Assembly: GCA_037200685.1 (NCBI GenBank)
Contig: JBBCIG010000014.1
Location: forward strand, 124,001 to 188,000
Source: JAJKIP01 sp037200685
GTDB taxonomy: Bacteria > Bacteroidota > Bacteroidia > Chitinophagales > Chitinophagaceae
Direction of reading: 5' to 3'
Length of the DNA stretch: 64,000 nucleotides
Shown: positions 1 to 7,668 of the stretch, piece by piece
Position numbering within the stretch: the first letter of the stretch is position 1
Layout of the letters: the number at the start of each line of letters is the position of its first letter
Position numbers and translations under genes: made by a program
The notes under the pieces: generated by a model
What the model was told of the DNA's origin: nothing
Database searches by the model: none
Seen by the model: only the letters and a program-made list of their open reading frames with translations

Positions 1-97
1 TACCGTGGCAAATAAACCCATTCAATTATTAACACTTGCTTAAAAGCATCTTTGTGTGAAGTAAAATCTATTCAATATTTTTACAAAAACGAGCTTT

Positions 98-550
98 ATG
101 AAAAAATCAATTTTGAAAGTGGCAGTACTGGCAATGGTGTTTGGTTTTTTTATATCCTGCAGTAAAAAGAAAGAAGATACTACTCCAACCAATCCTAAAG
201 TTGCCCTTATCATCGGTTCGGATTGGAAAGTAAGCAAGTATGAGACGAAAGTAAATTCCGATCCGTTCATTGATCAATATCCTACCATAGCTGCCTGCAC
301 ACAGGATGACAGGTATGTTTTCCGCAGCGATAAATCATATGAATATAATGAAGGGCCTACAAAATGTAACGCAGGGCAACCACAGGTTATTTATACCAGC
401 ACCTGGAGCCTCTCGGCTGATGGAACGAAAATCACGATTGATGGAGCGGAATCGACGATAGAACTGTTAGACGATAACACACTTATTATCTCCGGTAATT
501 ATTATACCAATCCTGATATCAACTATTACAGGACAACATTTGTGCATTAA
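98..550 (+). CDS. Lipocalin-like lipoprotein
   Basis: A 150-residue lipoprotein. Residues 1-20 are a Lys-containing n-region and hydrophobic core ending in the lipobox F-I-S-C with Cys21, followed by a Ser/Lys/Thr-rich linker. The body has the small beta-rich pattern of Bacteroidota lipocalin-like lipoproteins: G-S-D-W-K-V near residue 48, then alternating strands including Y-V-F-R-S-D, S-T-W-S-L-S and N-T-L-I-I-S. Such proteins sit in the envelope; ligand and role are unknown. A rho-independent terminator follows directly. The family assignment rests on pattern only; the lipoprotein call is firm. Confidence 0.75.
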   Translation: MKKSILKVAVLAMVFGFFISCSKKKEDTTPTNPKVALIIGSDWKVSKYETKVNSDPFIDQYPTIAACTQDDRYVFRSDKSYEYNEGPTKCNAGQPQVIYTSTWSLSADGTKITIDGAESTIELLDDNTLIISGNYYTNPDINYYRTTFVH

Positions 551-552
551 AA

Positions 553-576
553 AACCCCGTCGCCGGGGTTTCTCTC
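553..576 (+). terminator. Rho-independent terminator after the lipocalin-like gene
   Basis: A 7-bp GC-rich stem (AACCCCG/CGGGGTT) with a 4-base loop and flanking A and T runs lies just after the stop codon. It sits between two convergent genes and may serve both. Confidence 0.8.
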
Positions 577-586
577 GAAGTAAATC

Positions 587-787
587 TTAATTCAAATTCC
601 ATCTGCGAATCATGTTGCTTGCAGAGCGAAGATTGCGCCTGCTATTCCACATTTCTGCTACAGTAAAATTCTTTTTAGTTTGATTGTTAACGTTGGTTGT
701 CGCCAATGTTTCCTTCACTTCTTTTGTCAGTTGATCTATTTCCTTATGGTTCAACTGTACAGTCCCGGGCATAATAATGCTCTTCAT
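587..787 (-). CDS. Small basic-tailed protein, MWN-RRN motif, copy 1
   Basis: A 66-residue protein if read from the ATG preceded by AAAGGAAT at 787; an in-frame ATG 27 bases upstream would give 75 residues. It shares a layout with the protein at 1127-1318: an N-terminal half containing E-V-K-E-T-L-A-T, a short variable linker, then K-K-N-F-T-V-A-E-M-W-N and R-R-N-L-R-S-A-S-N-M-I-R-R at the basic C-terminus. There is no signal peptide or membrane segment. The function is not recognised. The two-part layout resembles a leader plus basic peptide, but no processing enzyme is nearby. Confidence 0.65.
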   Translation of the reverse strand: MKSIIMPGTVQLNHKEIDQLTKEVKETLATTNVNNQTKKNFTVAEMWNSRRNLRSASNMIRRWNLN

Positions 788-814
788 AATAATTCCTTTT
801 TTTAATTCTGTCAT

Positions 815-1126
815 TAATAAATCGTCTGAGTTGTCTTCGTGAAGTATGTGAACCAGGTTGGCTAGCTGATTATCTGGTTAGACTACATTCAAATGGGGGT
901 ACGAAGCTCAGCTTATTGCAATACAAATGTACCACTGAAATACTTTGTTTTGAAACCAATTATACTCCAAACCACTATAACCAAAGCCGCAAAAATTTAT
1001 ATAAGTAATTGATTTTTATATAATTACAATAGGCCTTTTTCAGACGTCCACGCTTTTATAAGAGGCTCAAATAATCGCCCAACGCCGCTAAATATTCGTT
1101 GAATGATGGTTTCTAAAAATCATCTT
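815..1126. other. Intergenic region upstream of the small basic protein
   Basis: A 312-base AT-rich stretch with no credible gene. It holds a minus-strand TAnnTTTG box at 924-931 and otherwise nothing recognisable. Confidence 0.5.
924..931 (-). promoter_or_regulatory. Candidate -7 promoter box (TACATTTG)
   Basis: On the minus strand it reads TACATTTG, a full match to the Bacteroidota TAnnTTTG element. It would give the small protein starting at 787 a leader of about 130 bases. No clear -33 box is seen. Confidence 0.3.
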
Positions 1127-1318
1127 TTATCGATTGATCCTATTGCTGGCGGATTTTGCATTTCTGCGGATATTCCACATAGTAGCAGTACCAAAAGTCT
1201 TTTTCGGTGCGGCGGGAAACAACATGCCGGTAGCTACTGTTTCTTTCACTTCTGCGAGCAGGTTTTTTAAGGTTGTTGCATCCATCATTATCAGAGATGC
1301 CCTTGCTTCACTTGTCAT
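1127..1318 (-). CDS. Small basic-tailed protein, MWN-RRN motif, copy 2
   Basis: A 63-residue paralogue of the protein at 587-787 on the same strand. Shared features are E-V-K-E-T-V-A-T in the first half, a Pro/Ala-rich linker, then P-K-K-T-F-G-T-A-T-M-W-N and R-R-N-A-K-S-A-S-N-R-I at the end. The N-terminal and linker parts have diverged while the basic tail is conserved, so the tail is probably the functional part. The function is not recognised. Confidence 0.65.
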   Translation of the reverse strand: MTSEARASLIMMDATTLKNLLAEVKETVATGMLFPAAPKKTFGTATMWNIRRNAKSASNRINR

Positions 1319-1739
1319 GGTTAATAGTTTTACTAATTATAAAATATACTGACCTGTTGCGGATACAATGCAATGATCAGGTTGATAGAACAAAAATAAA
1401 ACGATGTTGTTCTCTTAGGAAATCAATTCAGGCGAAACAGGTCTTTTGGCCGGTGAACCGTAGAATTCAAAGGCGGATTGTAAACAGTAGTTACCCACTG
1501 ATAGAAAAAAGCATTGTATTTAGTATTATTGAACGCAGCAAAACTGGAGGGAGGCGAATACGAAATGCCTTTTAAGGCCTTCGGTCTTATGCTTGGAATA
1601 ACCAGCCTGTTTTTTATAAAAAATAAAATCTTTTAGAAAAATACATGGCCTCATTGTACTATTTGCTTTGGTTTGTTTGCAGGCTTAAACATTTATAACA
1701 AAAAAAGAAATTAGATATCTTGCCATAAACTAACATTCT
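1319..1739. other. Intergenic region
   Basis: 421 bases between divergent genes, AT-rich. No credible gene, strong hairpin or full promoter consensus is seen; a weak TATCTTGC (one or two mismatches to TAnnTTTG) lies just before the gene at 1740. Confidence 0.4.
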
Positions 1740-2411
1740 ATGTCATTGAATAAAATAGTGTTGTTTGCCTTTCTATTGTTGACGGAGATAGGTCATTCAC
1801 AAACTGCTTCGCAAGCAGATACTAGCAACGCAAGCACAAAAGTTTTTGAGAAAGTAGAAATCGAAGCTTCGTATCCTCTTGGATTGGAAGGATGGCGTGC
1901 ATTCCTCGAAAAAAACCTGAACCCTAATACACCTATTGATAACGGCGCTCCTGTTGGAAAATATACGGTATATGTACAGTTTGTAGTAAACAAAAATGGA
2001 GATGTTTCAGATGTGCAGCCATTAACAAAATTCGGGTATGGAATGGAACGTGAAGTTGTGGAGCTACTAAAAAAATCAGGCCAATGGAACCCTGCTACGC
2101 AAGATGGAAGACATGTAAATGCCTACAGGAAACAACCTGTAACATTTGTAGTAGAACAGGATGGATTTAGTATTACTTCACAAGTTCAGAATGTTCTTTT
2201 TACCGGAACAAACAATGAACTGAAAGTGGAAGTAAACAAAGTAAAAAATGGCGATCTCAATTTGACTATTTCCCAGGGAACAATAACACCAACCGGCAAT
2301 GGAAAATTTATTGCCAAAGTAACCAGGCCTGGAAAAGCGATTGTTACTGTGTACAATAAAAAGAATAAAGAAATAGCCAGTGTTTATTTTGAAGTAAGAC
2401 CGAAAGAGTAG
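1740..2411 (+). CDS. Exported TonB-C-domain protein with GldM-like C-terminal domain
   Basis: A 223-residue exported protein. Residues 1-20 look like a cleaved signal peptide (G-H-S before Q21). Residues about 35-140 match the TonB C-terminal fold (V-Q-F-V-V-N-K-N-G-D-V, then M-E-R-E-V-V-E-L-L-K and the Q-P-V-T-F end). Residues about 143-223 form a second beta domain with F-T-G-T-N-N-E-L, a Gly/Thr-rich strand and a closing F-E-V-R-P-K, resembling the beta domains of gliding/secretion protein GldM. It lacks the N-terminal membrane helix and proline linker of true TonB, so it is unlikely to transduce energy. It probably acts as a periplasmic protein-protein module. Confidence 0.65.
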   Translation: MSLNKIVLFAFLLLTEIGHSQTASQADTSNASTKVFEKVEIEASYPLGLEGWRAFLEKNLNPNTPIDNGAPVGKYTVYVQFVVNKNGDVSDVQPLTKFGYGMEREVVELLKKSGQWNPATQDGRHVNAYRKQPVTFVVEQDGFSITSQVQNVLFTGTNNELKVEVNKVKNGDLNLTISQGTITPTGNGKFIAKVTRPGKAIVTVYNKKNKEIASVYFEVRPKE

Positions 2412-2420
2412 TTTAGTGAA

Positions 2421-2627
2421 CTAACCCAGCAAGCCACCCAGCTTATCTTTAATATCATCTATCCCAGCGCCGCCGCTGCCACCACCTTTTATAAATGATT
2501 CCACTTGGCCGCCGATCCCACCGGGTAATTTATCTTTTAAAAAAGATACTACTGTTTCAATAGCCGATTTCGCCTGTGATTCAGAGATACCCACTTTAGC
2601 CGTAACCATTTTAATAAGCTCTTCCAT
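2421..2627 (-). CDS. Small DUF2267/DUF2780-like protein
   Basis: A 68-residue cytosolic protein. It has an amphipathic helical N-terminus (E-E-L-I-K-M-V-T-A-K-V-G-I-S), then A-I-E-T-V-V-S-F-L-K-D-K-L-P, a Gly-rich linker and a short G-G-L-L-G end. This pattern recurs in short Bacteroidota proteins usually called DUF2267- or DUF2780-like. No catalytic motif is visible. It converges on the TonB-C protein. Confidence 0.6.
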   Translation of the reverse strand: MEELIKMVTAKVGISESQAKSAIETVVSFLKDKLPGGIGGQVESFIKGGGSGGAGIDDIKDKLGGLLG

Positions 2628-2662
2628 GATTTATTTTATTTAAAGATGAATATAATTCAGAT

Positions 2663-3112
2663 CTATCGTTTACCAAATAATTTATCTACGTCTTTCTCGT
2701 CCCAGTACGTATAGCCATCCCTGGTAGTGAACATAATTCCTTTACCGGTGATAAGCCCTTTATGCTGCACATTTACATTTGTAGTGCCTAGTATAAATGT
2801 CTTTGTGTAATCCTTTCCTTTATTTTCTTTCAGGAAAAAACTTTTCAGCAATGTATAAAGTTTGTTGAAAGTATTATTGACACTTTCAAAACGTATGGTG
2901 AAATAATTTTTCTCAGGCTGTTCTCTTACATCTTTAATAAGAAGCAGGTAGCTGGTATCGGATCCATGGGCGATATAGTCGAGACTTGCCTTTGTGATGC
3001 CGCCGAATTTTAATTTGCCAATCGGTTGCCAGTCCGCTTTCTCTTTTTCTTCCAGTTGCGCCTGCGCCACTCCCCATTGAAGGCAAAGAATTAATGCAAG
3101 ATATTTTTTCAT
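2663..3112 (-). CDS. Secreted hypothetical protein
   Basis: A 149-residue protein from the ATG at 3112, chosen because it opens the signal peptide (M-K-K-Y-L-A-L-I-L-C-L, cleavage after A-Q-A). The mature part is a small alpha/beta domain with no Cys and no recognisable catalytic motif. Upstream in-frame codons lack signal-peptide character. Function unknown. Confidence 0.6.
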   Translation of the reverse strand: MKKYLALILCLQWGVAQAQLEEKEKADWQPIGKLKFGGITKASLDYIAHGSDTSYLLLIKDVREQPEKNYFTIRFESVNNTFNKLYTLLKSFFLKENKGKDYTKTFILGTTNVNVQHKGLITGKGIMFTTRDGYTYWDEKDVDKLFGKR

Positions 3113-3238
3113 ACTCCATGAATTATTACTGCAAAAGTATCGCTTCTTCCTGTGCTGGTAAAAAATCACCCCTGCGGGTGAACGCAACCATTCGCTCCCC
3201 GACCATCTTTATAGCATTATATCACCTAAAAGAAAATT

Positions 3239-3577
3239 ATGAAAAGAACGATAAGCTTTATTGTAGCGTTCATGTTACTGGCTCATCTTTTAAATGCGCA
3301 AGGGCTGCCAACAGGAAAACGTACCCACAAGCCAATAATAACAAACCCTGCAATGTCGAAATCAAAAATTAGTAAGCCTGCGCCTGATTCGACCAGCACG
3401 ACGCCAGTACAGAAACAAACATCTACCACACAAAGCCCGCGGACAATAGTTCAACCAAAAGTGAATAAAGAAAAACTGGATGACCTCAGGAACCCTTTTG
3501 ACACGAACAAGGTAAAGAAACCGGCGACAAGAAAAATGGAAGAAGAATCAAGTGAACGGAGAAAGCATAAACCCTAA
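3239..3577 (+). CDS. Secreted low-complexity hypothetical protein
   Basis: 112 residues with a clear signal peptide (M-K-R-T-I-S-F-I-V-A-F-M-L-L, cleavage near L-N-A-Q). The mature chain is rich in Lys, Pro, Thr and Ser (for example S-T-T-P-V-Q-K-Q-T-S-T-T-Q) and is probably disordered. No domain is recognisable. Confidence 0.55.
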   Translation: MKRTISFIVAFMLLAHLLNAQGLPTGKRTHKPIITNPAMSKSKISKPAPDSTSTTPVQKQTSTTQSPRTIVQPKVNKEKLDDLRNPFDTNKVKKPATRKMEEESSERRKHKP

Positions 3578-3608
3578 GAGATTGACCGGTTACTACTTAA
3601 AAAGTAAA

Positions 3609-3638
3609 AAAAATGCGAAGCCGGGCTTCGCATTTTTC
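3609..3638. terminator. Bidirectional terminator
   Basis: The inverted repeat AATGCGAAGCC/GGGCTTCGCATT, with A runs on the left and T runs on the right, lies between the convergent genes ending at 3577 and 3655. It can terminate both. Confidence 0.75.
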
Positions 3639-3654
3639 ATTACAACAAAGAAAA

Positions 3655-4149
3655 TTATTTTTTCAATGTGTCAGCCGGCATTTTACTTTCCTGCGGCATA
3701 GTCGGCATCATCATCGCCATATCTTTTGGATCCATATATATCCAATGTTCTATGGCCTTCCCGTCTTTATATTTTGAAACGTCAACGCTTGACATTTCTG
3801 TTTTTGTTCCATTCATGGTGCCTGACACTTTTGACCATGTAAAAACATATTCATCGTTAGCAAGGCTTGTCGTCATGCTTGCTTTCATGTCCGGCATCTG
3901 TTCGTGATAGCGTTTCATATCTGCGACAATGCTGTCAAGTCCTTTTACATCGCCTTTTTCACTTCCATGATCTACCGCATCAGCGGCAATATAATCACCC
4001 ATTTTACTGAAATCACCGGCTTCATACGCCTTCATGATAGAATCGTTGACTTCCAGGTTTTTCTTAGCTGTTGCGGAAAGGCCGCCCCCTTCATTATTAC
4101 AGGAAATAAGAGAACAGCAAATAACAATAAATAAAAGAAGATTTTTCAT
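3655..4149 (-). CDS. SnoaL/NTF2-like lipoprotein
   Basis: A 164-residue lipoprotein with lipobox L-I-S-C (Cys17). The body has the SnoaL-like order: an N-terminal helix (V-N-D-S-I-M-K-A-Y-E-A-G-D-F), A-D-A-V-D-H-G, a helix with V-A-D-M-K-R-Y-H-E-Q-M-P-D-M-K, and strands ending G-K-A-I-E-H-W-I-Y-M-D. The family is a small alpha+beta barrel used as a hydrolase, isomerase or binding scaffold; no substrate can be read. A Met-rich tail (M-A-M-M-M-P-T-M-P) could bind a soft metal, which is inference. Confidence 0.75.
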   Translation of the reverse strand: MKNLLLFIVICCSLISCNNEGGGLSATAKKNLEVNDSIMKAYEAGDFSKMGDYIAADAVDHGSEKGDVKGLDSIVADMKRYHEQMPDMKASMTTSLANDEYVFTWSKVSGTMNGTKTEMSSVDVSKYKDGKAIEHWIYMDPKDMAMMMPTMPQESKMPADTLKK

Positions 4150-4284
4150 ACTAAAAAGTTTTGATTGGGAGAAAAGGTAGGAAAATTTTTAAACAGCACA
4201 AGCACATTTTATTAAAAGTATTATTTACAGCCAGAAAAATTTTATGGCTAAATCAAATTCTATACAATTATTGCTCTTTCATTC

Positions 4285-4292
4285 TACCTTTG
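4285..4292 (+). promoter_or_regulatory. Candidate -7 box (TACCTTTG) for the aldo/keto reductase
   Basis: A perfect TAnnTTTG match ending 22 bases before the ATG at 4315. No convincing -33 element is seen. Confidence 0.45.
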
Positions 4293-4314
4293 GCTCCCTT
4301 AAATAAAATGAATA

Positions 4315-5352
4315 ATGGAATACAGGCAACTCGGCGGATCAGGATTACAGCTACCGGTTCTAAGTTTCGGCGCAGCCACATTCGGCGGTAGTGGCGATTT
4401 TTTCAAAGCATGGGGCAGCACGCAGGCCAGCGAAGCAACACGTCTTATCGACATTTGTTTAGAAGCAGGTGTCAATCTCTTCGATACTGCGGATGTTTAT
4501 TCACAAGGTTTATCTGAAGAAATATTGGGGAAAGCAATTGCAGGCAAACGTGACAGACTTTTACTCTCCACCAAAGCGACATTTACATTTGGTGATGGAT
4601 CAAATAGTTTTGGTTCTTCAAGATATCGGTTGATCCGCCAAATCGAAGGCAGCCTTAAAAGACTCAACACGGATCATATTGACATTTACCACATGCATGG
4701 ATTTGATGGCAATACACCCATCGAAGAAACATTAAGGACGCTGGATGATCTCATTCAAAGCGGAAAAGTAAGGTATATCGCCGCATCAAATTTCTCGGGC
4801 TGGCACATGATGAAATCATTATCCCTTTCTGAAAAATTTGGATGGAACCGCTATGTGGCACACCAGGTTTATTATTCATTGATTAATCGTGAATACGAAT
4901 GGGAACTGATGCCACTCGGCATTGATCAAAAAGTAGGCGCTATCATTTGGTCGCCATTAGCAGCCGGTTTGTTGGGTGGTAAATACCGCCGCAATCAACC
5001 AATGCCGACGGATAGCCGTGTGGCGCAGGGAGGCAGCCCCATACCCGGAATGGCTGTGAATGATGATGTGTTGTACAATATTATAGATGTACTGGATGAG
5101 ATAGCTAAAGAAACAGGTAAGACTATTGCACAGGTTTCCATTAACTGGTTATTGCAGCGGCCGACTGTATCAAGTATTATTATCGGTGCGAGAAATGAAG
5201 AACAGTTGAAACAAAACTTAGCGGCTGTCGGTTGGAATTTATCTATTGACCAGGTAAAACGATTGGATGCGATAAGTGAACAAGCAACGATTTATCCTTA
5301 CTGGCACCAGCGGCAGAACCTTGCTTTGAACCCGCCGCCTAAGTTTTATTAA
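4315..5352 (+). CDS. Aldo/keto reductase
   Basis: A 345-residue NADPH-dependent oxidoreductase with a (beta/alpha)8 barrel, of the voltage-channel beta-subunit/YajO-like branch. The catalytic tetrad can be read: Asp57 and Tyr62 in F-D-T-A-D-V-Y, Lys87 in S-T-K-A-T, and His128 in I-Y-H-M-H-G. The cofactor end is visible near the C-terminus as S-I-I-I-G-A-R-N-E-E-Q-L. Length is normal and the frame intact. It is cytosolic, with unknown carbonyl substrate. It stands alone and has its own promoter box. Confidence 0.93.
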   Translation: MEYRQLGGSGLQLPVLSFGAATFGGSGDFFKAWGSTQASEATRLIDICLEAGVNLFDTADVYSQGLSEEILGKAIAGKRDRLLLSTKATFTFGDGSNSFGSSRYRLIRQIEGSLKRLNTDHIDIYHMHGFDGNTPIEETLRTLDDLIQSGKVRYIAASNFSGWHMMKSLSLSEKFGWNRYVAHQVYYSLINREYEWELMPLGIDQKVGAIIWSPLAAGLLGGKYRRNQPMPTDSRVAQGGSPIPGMAVNDDVLYNIIDVLDEIAKETGKTIAQVSINWLLQRPTVSSIIIGARNEEQLKQNLAAVGWNLSIDQVKRLDAISEQATIYPYWHQRQNLALNPPPKFY

Positions 5353-5424
5353 TGCCCGGAGACGTTTTGCTTCCAGCTTAATTTTTCTATAGTTGGTGCG
5401 GCTTAAAAAAATAAAAATATACCA

Positions 5425-5805
5425 ATGAAAAAAGCGATCTTCTTTATTGCCACATTACTTATTGCTACAATTATTTACGCTTATACTTCAAAAGATTCAA
5501 AAATGTTACGACACGTAGTCTTATTCCAGTTTAAAGCAAGCGCCACATCCGAACAAATTAAAACAGTGGAAGATGCGTTTAAAGAGTTGCCTTCAAAAAT
5601 TAAAGAGATCAAAGATTATGAATGGGGCACCAATAACAGTCCTGAACAGTTAAACCAGGGACTTACTCATTGCTTCTTTCTCAGCTTTGAAAGTGAAAAA
5701 GACCGCGATGCTTATCTGCCCCACCCTGCGCACAAAGCTTTTGGAGCACTGTTAAGGCCCTATTTGGAAAAGGCGGTAGTGGTAGATTATTGGGCGAATA
5801 AGTAA
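5425..5805 (+). CDS. Exported Dabb (stress-responsive A/B barrel) protein
   Basis: 126 residues. Residues 28-126 form a Dabb domain (M-L-R-H-V-V-L-F-Q-F-K opening, L-P-S-K-I-K and Y-E-W-G-T-N-N-S in the middle, H-P-A-H-K-A-F and V-V-V-D-Y-W at the end). An N-terminal hydrophobic segment of about 20 residues precedes it and suggests export or membrane anchoring. A start at Met27 (5503) would give a plain cytosolic domain, but the upstream ATG opens a good signal sequence. Dabb domains are dimeric ferredoxin-like folds of varied function. Confidence 0.8.
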   Translation: MKKAIFFIATLLIATIIYAYTSKDSKMLRHVVLFQFKASATSEQIKTVEDAFKELPSKIKEIKDYEWGTNNSPEQLNQGLTHCFFLSFESEKDRDAYLPHPAHKAFGALLRPYLEKAVVVDYWANK

Positions 5806-5831
5806 TAGTTTGTAAAATAGAAGTATAGTAT

Positions 5832-6332
5832 TTATTCTTGCATTACCCATTTCACCGTTACCAACAACTGGCCTGTATGCCGCATCGTATGTTCAGCCGC
5901 ATGAAAAAGAAGACCTGTTACAGTAGATGGGATTTGCTTCTTTCCCACTCCTCTTATCTCCGTTAAGGTAGAAGGATTAGTTTCATGAAGTTGCTCCAGC
6001 GTTTTATCTACCTGCCCTGCAAAAGCATTTATTAAATGATCAGTGCTGATCAATGTATTTTCTTTTCCTTCCGCCGCGAGGTATTGCAATTGTATATTGT
6101 GCAGTTGCTCACCCCGGGCATAAGTAAATAAACGGTCCAGCACACCCGTTAAATGCTGCAAATGAAAACCAACAGATGCAAGGTCAGCCTGCTTGATCCA
6201 TAATTTTTCATTGGGAAAATCCTGCAATGCATTTTGCACTTCATCTCTTGCCTGTAATAGTGCATGGGCCACCGGTTGTAATAAAGGAGTGATATTTTCT
6301 ACAGGGCCGCGGAGCCAATATTCGGGATTCAT
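5832..6332 (-). CDS. DinB family protein
   Basis: A 166-residue four-helix-bundle protein of the DinB/YfiT superfamily. Three His positions typical of the metal site are visible: H-L-Q-H-L-T-G in helix 2 and H-A-A-E-H-T-M-R-H-T-G-Q near the C-terminus. Family members are metal-dependent thiol transferases or unknown hydrolases. A second DinB protein lies at 45386-45883. Confidence 0.85.
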   Translation of the reverse strand: MNPEYWLRGPVENITPLLQPVAHALLQARDEVQNALQDFPNEKLWIKQADLASVGFHLQHLTGVLDRLFTYARGEQLHNIQLQYLAAEGKENTLISTDHLINAFAGQVDKTLEQLHETNPSTLTEIRGVGKKQIPSTVTGLLFHAAEHTMRHTGQLLVTVKWVMQE

Positions 6333-6514
6333 TTAAAATGGGTTAAGCTGCAAATTTCATTTAATTGACTCATACAGAAAATTAAACCCTAAGCAGCAAA
6401 TCACTGCTTTTATTTTTTCCCTACCTTAGTTTTCACTTTATTAATCTGCTCCCCATCTAAACTCCCTTCTTTTCCATTCAACATCGTTATTAACTTCAAA
6501 CAAAATCAACTAGT

Positions 6515-7060
6515 ATGAAAAAAGTATTATTCTTTGCCGCACTTGTCGTTCTTGCAGCATGTAATTCCAAAGCACCAGAAACAACCGAAACAGCAAAGCC
6601 TGCGGATGCGACCGTGGCGGAAATTAAATCTCCCTATCCTGTCGGGTATTCATCCAAGTTTACAATAGGTGATCCCAAAAATGCGGAATCAGTTTTAGCC
6701 CTCTGGAAAATCTGGGAAAGCGGCGACCTGTCTGGCAGTAAAGATATTTTTGCGGATAGTGTAACATTAAATTTCGCCGATGGTTCAATGATGAGCGGCT
6801 CAAAAGATAGCGTAATAGCCGGCGCCCAGCAATTCAGGAGTACCCTGGCAAGTTCTGTTAGTACTGTAGATGTTATACTGGCTGTAAAAAGTACAGACAA
6901 AGATGAGAACTGGGGCCTGATCTGGGGTAAAGAAATAAATACCGATAAAAAAGGAAAAGTAGATTCCACTTATTTGCAGGAAGCGTGGCAGTTTAATAAA
7001 GATGGTAAAGTCAGGCAGATGTTTCAATTCAAAGCGGCGGCGGCTGCTCCAAAGAAATAA
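6515..7060 (+). CDS. SnoaL/NTF2-like lipoprotein
   Basis: 181 residues with lipobox L-A-A-C (Cys16) and a Thr/Glu/Ala linker. The body has an NTF2-like order: V-L-A-L-W-K-I-W-E-S-G-D-L helix, D-I-F-A-D-S-V-T-L-N-F-A-D-G strand, and a closing Q-E-A-W-Q-F-N-K-D-G-K-V-R-Q-M-F-Q-F. This is the standard fold of envelope SnoaL-like proteins; the function is unknown. A strong terminator follows. Confidence 0.75.
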   Translation: MKKVLFFAALVVLAACNSKAPETTETAKPADATVAEIKSPYPVGYSSKFTIGDPKNAESVLALWKIWESGDLSGSKDIFADSVTLNFADGSMMSGSKDSVIAGAQQFRSTLASSVSTVDVILAVKSTDKDENWGLIWGKEINTDKKGKVDSTYLQEAWQFNKDGKVRQMFQFKAAAAAPKK

Positions 7061-7069
7061 TTATAACCG

Positions 7070-7096
7070 AAGCCCCGTTCAGCGGGGCTTTTTATT
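7070..7096 (+). terminator. Rho-independent terminator
   Basis: The stem AGCCCCG/CGGGGCT with a short loop is followed by TTTTTATTTT, 10 bases after the stop of the NTF2-like gene. Confidence 0.85.
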
Positions 7097-7181
7097 TTGA
7101 TAATGTATCATACACGATCCTGGCTTAATAAATGCCGAAAGCGTCCTACTTCTAAATGATGACAATTTTAATTAAATTTGA

Positions 7182-7409
7182 GAAAGCCTTTTTATCAGCG
7201 AATTAATAAAACAGGAATTACATCAATTAGTAGATAAATGTGATAATGAATTATTGCTGGAAGAAGCTAAAGTATTATTACAATCAGAAAAAGATTGGTG
7301 GGATGAATTACCTGAAGAAGATAAAAGCCTCGTCATGGAATCGGAAACGCAATATGGCAAAGGCGACTTTATCAATCACCAGGAATTAATGCAACGTTTT
7401 GAAGCGTAG
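7182..7409 (+). CDS. Antitoxin-like protein, no normal start codon
   Basis: An open frame from the stop at 7179-7181 to TAG at 7407. It encodes about 70 residues ending E-L-M-Q-R-F-E-A and containing E-A-K-V-L-L-Q-S-E-K-D-W-W-D-E-L-P-E-E-D-K. This is the pattern of small antitoxin-like proteins that precede RelE/ParE toxins in Bacteroidota. No ATG, GTG or TTG lies before the conserved part; ATC at 7194 is followed by a Ser codon. Two ATG codons at 7156 and 7159 are in another frame and could join through a one-base slip in the T run at 7189-7193. No cognate toxin follows before the next antitoxin. Confidence 0.5.
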   Translation, partial: ESLFISELIKQELHQLVDKCDNELLLEEAKVLLQSEKDWWDELPEEDKSLVMESETQYGKGDFINHQELMQRFEA

Positions 7410-7449
7410 AAAAAGGATCTTAATTTTAGAAAGAATAAAAACATTTGAT

Positions 7450-7668
7450 ATGCCTGATAGTTTTCATTTGCGTATTAAAAAGGAATATGCCGCGGCTGTG
7501 ATTGAAGACTTGATAAAATCAGATGCCGTTGAAAAAGTAGAAGAAGCCCATATAGAACTCACACCTGCTCAGAAAAAAGCGTTGGATAAAGAACTTGACG
7601 CTGTAAAAAATAACCCCTCCTACCTTAAGAAATGGGATGACGTTAAGCAGCAGTTTAAAAGATCGTAA
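7450..7668 (+). CDS. Antitoxin of a ParE-type toxin-antitoxin pair
   Basis: 72 residues from the ATG at 7450. It contains I-K-K-E-Y-A-A-A-V-I-E-D-L, then L-T-P-A-Q-K-K-A-L-D-K-E-L and a charged end D-D-V-K-Q-Q-F-K. This matches the addiction-module antitoxins found directly upstream of ParE-like toxins. An upstream in-frame start at 7399 would overlap the preceding antitoxin-like gene and adds no conserved sequence. The stop codon overlaps the likely start of the toxin. Confidence 0.75.
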   Translation: MPDSFHLRIKKEYAAAVIEDLIKSDAVEKVEEAHIELTPAQKKALDKELDAVKNNPSYLKKWDDVKQQFKRS

